This document shows positions 1 to 5,265 of a stretch of 5,265 bases of DNA, piece by piece; positions within the stretch are counted from its first letter, which is position 1, and each line of letters begins with the position of its first letter. The notes below the pieces were generated by a model. That model was not told the DNA's origin. It worked only from the letters and a program-made list of their open reading frames with translations, and did not search any database. The stretch covers positions 1 through 5,265 of the forward strand of contig JASHSC010000245.1 in assembly GCA_030036915.1 (NCBI GenBank), written 5' to 3'. A program made the translations under genes and the position numbers. The DNA is from Terriglobia bacterium. GTDB lineage: Bacteria > Acidobacteriota > Terriglobia > UBA7540.

Positions 1-52
1 TTCGTGAAGTCATGAGATCGAGTGATCTTATTTCCCGTTGAGGCAAATTCCG

Positions 53-86
53 TCCCTCGCCCGGATCATCCGGGCGGAGGAAGGGA
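53..86. terminator. GC-rich hairpin, possible (bidirectional) terminator
   Basis: The arms CGCCCGG (58-64) and CCGGGCG (70-76) pair perfectly around the small loop ATCAT. The outer arms TCCCT (53-57) and AGGGA (82-86) extend the stem after a 5-base bulge on the right side. It lies between the end of the minus-strand operon and a possible convergent gene end, a usual place for a terminator. Neither side carries a real T-tract, so an intrinsic terminator is not proven; a REP-like palindrome is the alternative. Confidence 0.35.
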
Positions 87-126
87 AGTTTGTATGGGAA
101 GGCCGGGAGAACCTGGGAGTGTCTAG

Positions 127-174
127 CCATCCCCCCGCCCGTTAGCGCGCAGGCGCGCGTTGGCGGGAGGATGG
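127..174 (-). terminator. Long GC-rich hairpin just after the Tes-like gene
   Basis: A near-palindrome of 48 bases. The outer arms CCATCC (127-132) and GGATGG (169-174) pair perfectly, followed after one mismatch by CCCGCC (134-139) pairing with GGCGGG (162-167), and the centre is an alternating GCGCGC / GCGCGC stretch. It begins 52 bases beyond the stop of the Tes-like gene, so it probably ends or stabilises that transcript. No run of T follows on the minus strand, so termination would be Rho-dependent or the element may instead be a 3'-stabilising or repeated palindrome. Confidence 0.4.
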
Positions 175-225
175 ATGCCCGATCATCAGGCCGGTCATGC
201 GGTGGCCGCAAGGCGGCGAATGTCC

Positions 226-2289
226 TTAATGCTTCCTGGATTGCAGAGGCTCAACATTCCCGATTTGAACGAGTTCTGGCGGGACCTTTTTCATCACCAA
301 TTCCTCGTAATACTGCCGAGCCTGTTGCTCCTCCCAAGCGGCCTTGCGCCGGGCGCGCTCTTCATCGCCGGCGGTCATTGGAACGTCTTGCGGGTGAGCT
401 TTAACCTTGGCAGCGTCCGCGGAGTCAACCTTCAACGAGTGATCGTAAGTTTCCAGTTGGACCTTTTTGCCTTTGGCGTAAATCTCGTGCTTGCCATGCG
501 TCTTGTACCATTCGGCGACAGTGGCATTTTTGTGCATATTCTCGATGATCTTGCGCCATCCGACGCCGGTGTTATAGGCGCAAAAGGAAATCTCACCCTG
601 CTGGGTGGCGTAGGGGATGATGCACATTTCGGTGCGGCGAAAGTCATAGTTGAACAGATCCTGAAACCACATCCCGCCGATGAACATAAAGTTCCAGCGG
701 TCCTTCCGCCGTTTGACAGCGTCCTCGTAAGTTCGCTCCGGTCCGAAGCTGCCGTAGGTTTCCTTGGCCTTATCTTCTCCGTCGGTCCAATAGGTCTTGT
801 CAAATTTCTGAATGATGTCCTTTAACCGCAAGGAAGATGGAGCGAACGAGGGGTGGTAATTCTTAAGGAGCGCCAGAGCCATCATAATGCTGGAAAAGCG
901 CCGGCTGCGGGCGGCATCCGTAATTTTCTGCGTGTCCTTCACCAGTTGTGGGATATCCAGAAAGAGAGGTACAGGGGCCCATCCGCCCGTCTCCTTGTCG
1001 ACCATGAGCGCGGTGCCCACGCCGCAGTTGGGATGGCACCCGCAACTGATGGTGCCCCAGTTCGATTCGGGGCTGTTCACCAGATCGGCAAAATCCGAAA
1101 ATACGCTGAGCATGGAAATCGGAAACCAGTGGCGAATGGGCTCGATTACGCCCACCTGGCGGCTGACGTCGCGTGCCAGATGTGAGAGCGTGTAGCGCTG
1201 ACGCATGCGCCTTTGCGGGGTGATGTCCTCGTCGCGTCCGGTGAACGATACCGGCTGGAAACTGACAAAGGTAATCTTGTCCGGATTTTGCATCGCGAAC
1301 TTTACGATGGGGCCCACCTGGTCGTCATTGACGCCGTTAACGACCGTCACCACCAGCATGATCTCAATTCCGGCTTCGTGGATGTTCTCGATGGCGCGAA
1401 GTTTGACGTCGAAGAGATTGCCGACGTAGCGATGGCTATTGGCGTCTTCGCCGATGCCGTCAAATTGCAGATAGACGTAGCGCAAGCCCGCCTCGAACGC
1501 CAGCCGGCAATACTCCTTGCTTTTGGCAAACTCGATGCCGTTGGTGGCCGCCTGCACGCTGTTGAATCCCAGCATGCGCGCGTAACGAATGGCATCGATG
1601 AAATACGGTGACATGGTCGGCTCGCCCCCCGAGAACTGCACCGACATCTGGCGCCGCGGCTTCACCTCGACGGCGTTGTCCAGGATCTCCTTGATGTCCT
1701 CCCAGCTCAGCTCGTGCACAAAGCCGACTTGATTGGCATCCATGAAACAGGGGTCGCACATCATGTTGCAACGATTCGTAAGGTCAACCGTCAGCACAGT
1801 TCCCCGGCCATGGCGAATCGTGCTGCTTCCGTGGTGGTGAACGTGGGCATCATTATGCGCGAGAATGTCGCGACCGGGGAAATTCTGCTCGACCCACGAT
1901 AGAAACTTCGAGTCAACGGCCATCATGTCGCGGTATTTTCCGTGGATTGGGCATTCCTTTTCCATCCAAACTTCGCCGTCGCGCTCGACGATTTGCGCCT
2001 TGATCTCACCAACTTGCTCGTTGACCAGATCACGCCAGTCCTTTTTTCCCTCCAAGATCGCGGTTCGTACGTCCTTTACACATCCGGGGCAGAGAGAATC
2101 GGTCGTCCGCGGCCAACCCAGTGTTGGTTTGGTTTTTTGCCAGGATTTCAGCAGAGGCTTATCCGACCACTTGGGGGTAGGGGAAGGGTTCGGCCGAAGG
2201 CCGCTAAAAAACTGAAGGGTCTTGAAAACCAAGCCGGCAGTCCGGCAGATAGCTTCTTCCGAAGCTTTCAACACATTTTGGGTTTCCAT
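226..2289 (-). CDS. Tes-like radical SAM protein, putative membrane-spanning lipid synthase
   Basis: The 687-residue protein (from the ATG) resembles the archaeal tetraether lipid synthase Tes (MJ0619 type) and its bacterial relatives, which join lipid alkyl tails by radical C-C bond formation. An N-terminal metal-binding module has CPGC (Cys67, Cys70) and KECPIHG (Cys113, His116), the position of the rubredoxin-like site in Tes. The radical SAM core follows: CNMMCDPC (Cys174, Cys178, Cys181) for the [4Fe-4S] cluster and SGGEP (GGEP at 221-224) for SAM. Further cysteines at 416, 418 and 422 (CGCHPNC), 556, and 570 in the FCAYN motif are likely ligands for auxiliary clusters. A His-rich stretch (HVHHHG) lies just before the core, and the last 50 residues form a charged helix. 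I chose the ATG at 2289 because GAGGA lies five bases before it; a GTG at 2301 is in frame but has only a weak AAGG. The gene follows the B12 radical SAM gene by 39 bases, so the two probably share a transcript. Family assignment is good; the lipid product is inferred. Confidence 0.85.
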   Translation of the reverse strand: METQNVLKASEEAICRTAGLVFKTLQFFSGLRPNPSPTPKWSDKPLLKSWQKTKPTLGWPRTTDSLCPGCVKDVRTAILEGKKDWRDLVNEQVGEIKAQIVERDGEVWMEKECPIHGKYRDMMAVDSKFLSWVEQNFPGRDILAHNDAHVHHHGSSTIRHGRGTVLTVDLTNRCNMMCDPCFMDANQVGFVHELSWEDIKEILDNAVEVKPRRQMSVQFSGGEPTMSPYFIDAIRYARMLGFNSVQAATNGIEFAKSKEYCRLAFEAGLRYVYLQFDGIGEDANSHRYVGNLFDVKLRAIENIHEAGIEIMLVVTVVNGVNDDQVGPIVKFAMQNPDKITFVSFQPVSFTGRDEDITPQRRMRQRYTLSHLARDVSRQVGVIEPIRHWFPISMLSVFSDFADLVNSPESNWGTISCGCHPNCGVGTALMVDKETGGWAPVPLFLDIPQLVKDTQKITDAARSRRFSSIMMALALLKNYHPSFAPSSLRLKDIIQKFDKTYWTDGEDKAKETYGSFGPERTYEDAVKRRKDRWNFMFIGGMWFQDLFNYDFRRTEMCIIPYATQQGEISFCAYNTGVGWRKIIENMHKNATVAEWYKTHGKHEIYAKGKKVQLETYDHSLKVDSADAAKVKAHPQDVPMTAGDEERARRKAAWEEQQARQYYEELVMKKVPPELVQIGNVEPLQSRKH

Positions 2290-2328
2290 GTTTTTCCTCA
2301 CATCAGCCTTGGATTTTCCACAACAGGG
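2290..2328 (-). promoter_or_regulatory. Intra-operon spacer with the ribosome binding site of the Tes-like gene
   Basis: These 39 bases separate the TGA of the upstream gene from the ATG of the Tes-like gene. Reading on the minus strand, GAGGA is followed by AAAAC and then ATG, a well-spaced Shine-Dalgarno site. No room or signal for a terminator is visible, and no good promoter, which supports co-transcription. Confidence 0.6.
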
Positions 2329-3858
2329 TCACTCGGAGGTTTCATAACTCACTTGCAAGGGTGAGATCAAGGGTTCAATCTCAGTTCCGCAGATCCTCCT
2401 TGTGAGGGTTTGGAAGTGAAAGCCCATGACGGCCAAAGTCATGGCAGTATCGAAAACGTGGCGGTAGCGGGTGGCCGCTTCCATGAAAAACTTCCAGTAG
2501 CTGGCTCGCCCCTCGCCGAGCACGCCTTGTTTGAGGATGGAGCGAAACACAGCCGAGTAATCTGAGAAGCTGCGAGGCGCGTAGTGCCGGGGATGATACT
2601 GATTCAGAAAATTTCGCACGCGCTCATAGTAAGCCTCGGGGTTGTAGATCCGCCGCAAGATGGAACGATAGCCCTCCACTAGTTTTTGCGGGTCCATTTT
2701 GGGAACGAAGTTCAGCCGGCATTCCGAGTTATCGCCGCCTCCCTCATCCACAATGCGTCCCTCCCGCAAAAGACGGCGATAAAGCTGCGTGCCGGGCAAT
2801 GCCAGGAGGAGACCAACCATCGCTAATGGAATTGCACTCTCCTGAATGAACTCTGTTTGCCTGTCGAAGATGTCTTCGGGGTCGTTGTCGAACCCCACGA
2901 TAAAGCCGGCCATGACTTCCATACCGTAACGTTGGATGCGGCGCACGCTTTCCAGCAAGCTGCGGCGGGTGTTCTGCATCTTCTGGGCTTCTTTGAGGCT
3001 GGCCTCGACAGGCGTTTCGATTCCCACGAACACCCGAAGGAATCCGGCATCCTGCATCAATTGCAGCAACTCGGGGTCATCGGCCAGATTCATGGATGCT
3101 TCGGTGAAGAAAGTAAACGGGTGCTTGTGGCGCGCGTTCCAGGCCGAAATTTCCGGCAACAGCTCTTTAACTTTCCGCTTATTCCCGATGAAGTTGTCGT
3201 CAACAATAAAGACGGACCCCCGCCATTTCCGTTCGTAGAGCTGCTCGAGTTCCGCGAGCACCTGCTGGGGTGATTTGGTGCGCGGCTTGCGCCCATAAAT
3301 CTCAATGATGTCGCAGAACTCACAGTTAAAAGGGCAGCCGCGGGAATATTGAATCGCCATGGCGCTATAGTGCCGGGGAGAGATCATGCCCAGGTCAGGA
3401 AGGGGGGTTTTGTCGAGCCCCGGGAGTTCGAGCGCCCGGTAAGTCGGCGCAGCTTTTCCATCCTCGATGTCACGCATCAAGCCGGGAATAAGGTCCTCGG
3501 CTTCACCGATCACCATATGATCGGCGTGCTCGCGAAGCTCCTCAACGCTGCTCGTGATGGGTCCACCGATCACGGTGCGCAATCCCCGCGCGCGGCAGCG
3601 CGCCAGAATTTCCAGCACGGAAGGTTTGTGCACCATCATTCCACTGACCAAGACCAAGTCGGCCCACTCCAGGTCGGCGTCTACGAGCGGGCGGATATTG
3701 ATATCGACTAGGCGTTTTTTCCAATGTTCAGGCAATAGAGGTGCGATGGTGAGCAGACCCAGAGGCGGGTAGGCGGAACGCTTGCCTTCGATGGGCAGCG
3801 CATGCTTGAAACTCCAATAGGTATCGGGCCACTCGGGATAGATGAGAAGAGCGTTCAT
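2329..3858 (-). CDS. B12-binding radical SAM protein, DUF4070 / HpnP-like
   Basis: This 509-residue protein has the full length of the HpnP-type family. Residues 1-140 are a cobalamin-binding domain of the variant that lacks the base-off DxHxxG motif: PPLGLLTIAP (31-40), LVDIN (50-54), IGGP (97-100) and IGEAED (117-122). The radical SAM core has CPFNCEFC (Cys175, Cys179, Cys182), then FIVDDNFIGN (217-226) and VFVGIETP (276-283). The C-terminus (about 360-500), with MGFHFQTLT (478-486), is the DUF4070 region. Characterised relatives modify lipids at unreactive carbons: HpnP is the hopanoid C-2 methylase, and the more distant GrsA/GrsB put rings into archaeal GDGTs. The 'FCDIIEIYGRKPRTK' stretch looks more like the general DUF4070 group than HpnP itself, so I give no symbol. 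The N-terminal MNALLIYP fits the family and fixes the start, though no Shine-Dalgarno site precedes it. It is the first gene of a probable operon with the Tes-like gene, suggesting methylation or ring formation on that enzyme's product. Confidence 0.87.
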   Translation of the reverse strand: MNALLIYPEWPDTYWSFKHALPIEGKRSAYPPLGLLTIAPLLPEHWKKRLVDINIRPLVDADLEWADLVLVSGMMVHKPSVLEILARCRARGLRTVIGGPITSSVEELREHADHMVIGEAEDLIPGLMRDIEDGKAAPTYRALELPGLDKTPLPDLGMISPRHYSAMAIQYSRGCPFNCEFCDIIEIYGRKPRTKSPQQVLAELEQLYERKWRGSVFIVDDNFIGNKRKVKELLPEISAWNARHKHPFTFFTEASMNLADDPELLQLMQDAGFLRVFVGIETPVEASLKEAQKMQNTRRSLLESVRRIQRYGMEVMAGFIVGFDNDPEDIFDRQTEFIQESAIPLAMVGLLLALPGTQLYRRLLREGRIVDEGGGDNSECRLNFVPKMDPQKLVEGYRSILRRIYNPEAYYERVRNFLNQYHPRHYAPRSFSDYSAVFRSILKQGVLGEGRASYWKFFMEAATRYRHVFDTAMTLAVMGFHFQTLTRRICGTEIEPLISPLQVSYETSE

Positions 3859-3940
3859 GGCAGTGGCTTGGGGCGCTATGCACCTTCCCTTTCCCTAAGC
3901 TATCTTGTTCAAACTCTCGCGATCGGAGACTTGATTTACA

Positions 3941-3977
3941 CCCGTGCGCTCTTCCGAAGGCGACAGTGGAGCACGGG
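3941..3977. promoter_or_regulatory. Inverted repeat upstream of the operon, possible operator
   Basis: The perfect 7-bp arms CCCGTGC (3941-3947) and GCACGGG (3971-3977) are separated by 23 bases that contain the small palindrome CTTCCGAAG. It lies about 83 bases before the start codon of the B12 radical SAM gene, where a regulator site or a leader hairpin could sit. No matching known operator is recognised. Confidence 0.25.
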
Positions 3978-4040
3978 CATTATCCCCATTGATGAAGATG
4001 CCTGCGCTCTCGCATACGGTTGCACAAATCCTCGCCCCCC

Positions 4041-4064
4041 GTTTACGAGTGCCGGACTCGAAAC
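4041..4064. repeat. Hairpin of nine base pairs with one bulged base
   Basis: GTTT-A-CGAGT (4041-4050) pairs with ACTCG-AAAC (4056-4064) around the loop GCCGG, with one bulged A. No T-tract follows on either strand. On the minus strand it contains a TTCGAGTCC string that recalls a tRNA T-loop, but the surrounding bases do not form a T-arm or acceptor stem. Its role is unknown. Confidence 0.35.
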
Positions 4065-4155
4065 CTTCATGGTAGATTGGAAAAGGCTGCCTGACCATGT
4101 GGAAATCGGAGGGTGCAGCGTTTTTTGGTAGTGGGTCAATTTGAAATTTCGGCGT

Positions 4156-4178
4156 GGGGCACCCCTTGCGGGTGCCCC
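4156..4178. repeat. Perfect 9-bp palindrome inside the element
   Basis: GGGGCACCC (4156-4164) pairs with GGGTGCCCC (4170-4178) around CTTGC. It is enclosed by TTCGGC (4148-4153) pairing with GCCGAA (4191-4196), so the left half of the element could form a nested cruciform. Confidence 0.65.
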
Positions 4179-4196
4179 CGGCATTGGCGAGCCGAA

Positions 4197-4217
4197 GGGC
4201 AGGGACGAGCCCTGCCC
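4197..4217. repeat. Perfect 8-bp palindrome inside the element
   Basis: GGGCAGGG (4197-4204) pairs with CCCTGCCC (4210-4217) around ACGAG. It stands beside the first palindrome, giving the paired-palindrome layout typical of REP or BIME-type intergenic repeats. Both could act as transcriptional barriers between the divergent genes. Confidence 0.65.
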
Positions 4218-4252
4218 CTAAGGAATTAAAACTGACCTACTAAGCGTTTTTT

Positions 4253-4284
4253 TTGCATTTGATAGCCGTCTGATGGTATAAAAT
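4253..4284 (+). promoter_or_regulatory. Candidate promoter of the PilZ-like gene
   Basis: TATAAAAT at 4277-4284 is the best -10-like sequence in the intergenic region, within an A/T-rich stretch that stands out from its GC-rich surroundings. The possible -35 elements are weak: TTGCAT (4253-4258) at 18 bases, or TTGATA (4259-4264) at a short 12-14 bases. Transcription would start near 4290 and give a leader of about 195 bases. The T-run just upstream, part of the element's right-hand direct repeat, could act as an UP-like tract. Confidence 0.4.
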
Positions 4285-4289
4285 AATGA

Positions 4290-4486
4290 GTCGGGTTAGC
4301 CCTTTAGTGGGCAAGCGTGGAGCCAACTCTTCTCGCCCGAAGGCAGGCTAGCAACCTGTGTCCTTCAATCGCAGGGTGCGCAAGCGATCGCCAGTCTCCT
4401 GGAATCGGGCCAATCATCGCCGGGTCGTGCGATGGATGAGAAGTGCGCTCCCGCAAGTCATTAAATAATTCTTTTGGATGGAGCTT
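4290..4486 (+). ncRNA. Structured 5' leader of the PilZ-like gene, possible cis-regulatory RNA
   Basis: The sequence between the candidate promoter and the start codon holds several successive stems. GAAGG-CAGG (4339-4347) pairs with CCTG-TGT-CCTTC (4355-4366), with a 3-base bulge. ATCGC (4368-4372) pairs with GCGAT (4384-4388), CCAG with CTGG (4391-4402), and CATCGC (4415-4420) with GCGATG (4429-4434). GGGC (4309-4312) can pair either with GCCC at 4299-4302 or with GCCC at 4335-4338, giving two exclusive folds. I do not recognise a known riboswitch; in particular the GEMM c-di-GMP core is not seen. The part nearest the gene (about 4455-4486) is A/T-rich and unstructured. Confidence 0.3.
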
Positions 4487-5265
4487 ATGAACTCACCCCG
4501 GGATGAAGACCAGTCGAAAGACAAGGACCTGAGCGCGCGGAGGAGCAAACGCGTCAACCTTGCTTTCCCCATTGTGCTGAGCGGCACCAACGCTGCCGGC
4601 GTGGAATTCCAGGAATCCACGCGCACCATCATTGTAAGCAAACACGGCGCCAAGCTTCGCACCACGCAGGAGCTGACGGTCGGCGCGCTGGTGAGCATCG
4701 AAAATCGCAGCATGGGTCTTTCCGCCGAAGCCACCGTGGTGAGCGTCGGCCCCAGGCGTGCCACGGGAGAACCCGTGGAAATCGGCGTTCAACTGACCCA
4801 GGCGGGAAACGTTTGGGGCATTATTTTTCCTCCCGACGATTGGGACGCAGAATCGGACTCTGCCGCAACTGAAGCGGAACGGCTGGCTTCGCAGGAGCGC
4901 GTCACGCCCGCTCCCTCGGAAAGAACCGGTGAAAGGACCGGGCCGGCCCCCGCGGTGGTACCTTCCAGCCTCACACGGAGCACGGCGGGATCCATTCCCG
5001 TTCCCGAACAGCTTTCGGCGCAAGCCGCGTCGCCAACGCCCTCCGTGCCGGCCGTAACTATGCCTCCTACGACTGCTTCTTCCCGGGATAAAATCGACGC
5101 GATGGCGACCGCAGTGCTCGCCAAGCTCTCCACCCAACTCGACGAGGCGGTGGATTCCCGCCTGAAGGGCTATGCCGAGAAGGTGATGAGGTTCACCAAT
5201 CAATTTGCTCTGCGCGTTCAGGCCAATTTTCAGGACGCCGCGAACCGCACCGAAGATCAAATGGT
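4487..5265 (+). CDS. PilZ-like domain protein with helical tail (partial, runs off the window)
   Basis: The frame stays open to the window edge, giving 259 complete codons. Residues about 18-119 form a PilZ-like beta-barrel: RRSKRVNLAFPIVL at 18-31, IVSKHGAKL at 49-57, EIGVQL at 98-103 and WGIIFPPDDW at 110-119. PilZ domains usually bind cyclic di-GMP through RxxxR and (D/N)xSxxG. Here the first motif is recognisable, but the second is replaced by VSKHGAKL, so ligand binding is doubtful. Residues 120-200 are a Pro/Ser/Thr/Ala-rich linker, and from 201 on the sequence looks like an amphipathic helix or coiled coil. No signal peptide or membrane segment is seen, so the visible part is probably cytoplasmic. 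An in-frame TAA at 4466-4468 limits the start to the ATG at 4478 or 4487. I prefer 4487 because GGAG (4480-4483) precedes it, though only three bases away. This domain style is familiar from Acidobacteriota. The function is unknown. Confidence 0.8.
   Translation, partial: MNSPRDEDQSKDKDLSARRSKRVNLAFPIVLSGTNAAGVEFQESTRTIIVSKHGAKLRTTQELTVGALVSIENRSMGLSAEATVVSVGPRRATGEPVEIGVQLTQAGNVWGIIFPPDDWDAESDSAATEAERLASQERVTPAPSERTGERTGPAPAVVPSSLTRSTAGSIPVPEQLSAQAASPTPSVPAVTMPPTTASSRDKIDAMATAVLAKLSTQLDEAVDSRLKGYAEKVMRFTNQFALRVQANFQDAANRTEDQM

Larger units (their letters stand above)
1..225. other. Intergenic region downstream of the radical SAM operon
   Basis: I see no convincing gene here. In the third forward frame, codons from position 3 run to a TGA at 39-41 (ending in residues SDLISR). 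This could be the tail of a rightward gene entering from outside the window and converging on the radical SAM operon, but a dozen codons cannot show that. A weak inverted repeat, AGATC/GATCT (15-19 and 24-28), lies within it and is followed by TTATTTC. The rest of the stretch is dominated by two GC-rich hairpins, listed separately. Longer forward reading frames that begin here overlap the large minus-strand gene and look like antisense shadows. Confidence 0.5.
3859..4116. other. Non-coding upstream region of the radical SAM operon
   Basis: No supported gene lies here. Open frames on both strands overlap one another and show no recognisable motif. The stretch must carry the promoter of the minus-strand operon, but I found no strong -35/-10 pair; TTGAAC on the minus strand (complement of 3908-3913) is only a candidate. 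Two inverted repeats, listed separately, are the only structured parts. Confidence 0.45.
4117..4252. mobile_element. Putative 114-bp MITE-like element with flanking direct repeats
   Basis: The element core runs from 4129 to 4242. Its ends are imperfect terminal inverted repeats: 15 of the first 19 bases of TAGTGGGTCAATTTGAAAT match the reverse complement of the right end, TAGTAGGTCAGTTTTAATT. The direct repeat AGCGTTTTTT occurs at 4117-4126 and 4243-4252, directly outside the right end and two bases (GG) outside the left, as expected of a target-site duplication. There is no room for a transposase, so it would be mobilised in trans. The GGTCAATTT / GGTCAGTTTT ends recall IS21-family termini; this is from memory and tentative. 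Inside are two perfect hairpins and a TTCGGC/GCCGAA pair. Confidence 0.5.

Noticed and set aside
160..825. A 221-codon forward reading frame rich in hydrophobic residues
   Set aside because: It lies entirely or mostly antisense to the well-supported Tes-like gene, has no recognisable domain, and its hydrophobicity follows from the complement of that gene's codons.
2299..2301. The GTG at 2301 as start of the Tes-like gene
   Set aside because: The in-frame ATG at 2289 has a much better placed GAGGA; using the GTG would put that Shine-Dalgarno sequence inside the coding region.
4046..4064. A tRNA-like T-loop string (TTCGAGTCC) on the minus strand
   Set aside because: The flanking bases do not form the five-pair T-stem, and no acceptor, D or anticodon arms could be assembled around it.
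3802..4131. A 109-codon forward frame upstream of the element
   Set aside because: It begins inside the B12 radical SAM gene on the opposite strand, has no motif or ribosome binding site, and overlaps competing reverse frames in the same non-coding stretch.
4290..4440. A class I c-di-GMP (GEMM) riboswitch before the PilZ-like gene
   Set aside because: The gene context invites it, but the conserved GEMM core (the GGCAAACC-type segment and its tetraloop receptor partner) is not present.
4493..5260. A 255-codon reverse reading frame rich in Gly, Arg and His
   Set aside because: It is the antisense of the PilZ-like gene, whose forward frame has clear domain motifs. The Gly/Arg-rich composition is typical of a shadow frame in GC-rich DNA.
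1..5265. CRISPR arrays, rRNA or tRNA genes
   Set aside because: No regularly spaced direct repeats, conserved rRNA stretches or complete cloverleaf were found on either strand by eye.

Overview
The window is moderately GC-rich bacterial DNA, and Acidobacteriota is the best guess for its source. The main clue is the right-hand gene. It encodes a degenerate PilZ-like domain that starts with an RRSKRV motif and closes on a 'WGIIFPPDDW' motif, a form I know mainly from Acidobacteriota, followed by a Pro/Ser/Thr linker and a helical tail. The neighbouring radical SAM genes fit this, because acidobacteria are known producers of membrane-spanning (iso-diabolic acid and branched GDGT) lipids. The assignment is inference from protein style, not from a marker gene.

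Layout. Positions 1-225 hold no convincing gene, only two strong GC-rich hairpins downstream of the minus-strand genes. Positions 226-3858 are filled by two tightly spaced minus-strand genes. The first transcribed (3858 to 2329) encodes a cobalamin-binding radical SAM protein with a DUF4070-type C-terminus, related to the hopanoid C-2 methylase HpnP. After 39 bases comes the second (2289 to 226), a large radical SAM protein with the layout of the archaeal tetraether lipid synthase Tes and its bacterial relatives. About 630 bases of intergenic DNA follow, between divergent genes. This stretch contains a 114-bp putative MITE-like element with imperfect terminal inverted repeats, two internal hairpins and a 10-bp flanking direct repeat. 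It also holds a likely promoter and a roughly 200-base, highly foldable leader for the plus-strand PilZ-like gene, which starts near 4487 and runs off the right edge.

How the genes may work together. A Tes-like enzyme joins unreactive lipid-tail carbons by radical C-C bond formation. B12-dependent radical SAM enzymes of the HpnP/HpnR/Grs type methylate, or form rings at, unreactive carbons of membrane lipids. Their co-transcription in a probable acidobacterium suggests a two-enzyme module that makes and then modifies membrane-spanning lipids, possibly the extra methyl branches of bacterial brGDGTs. This is the most interesting hypothesis here. The sequence supports the families and the operon, but not the exact substrates.
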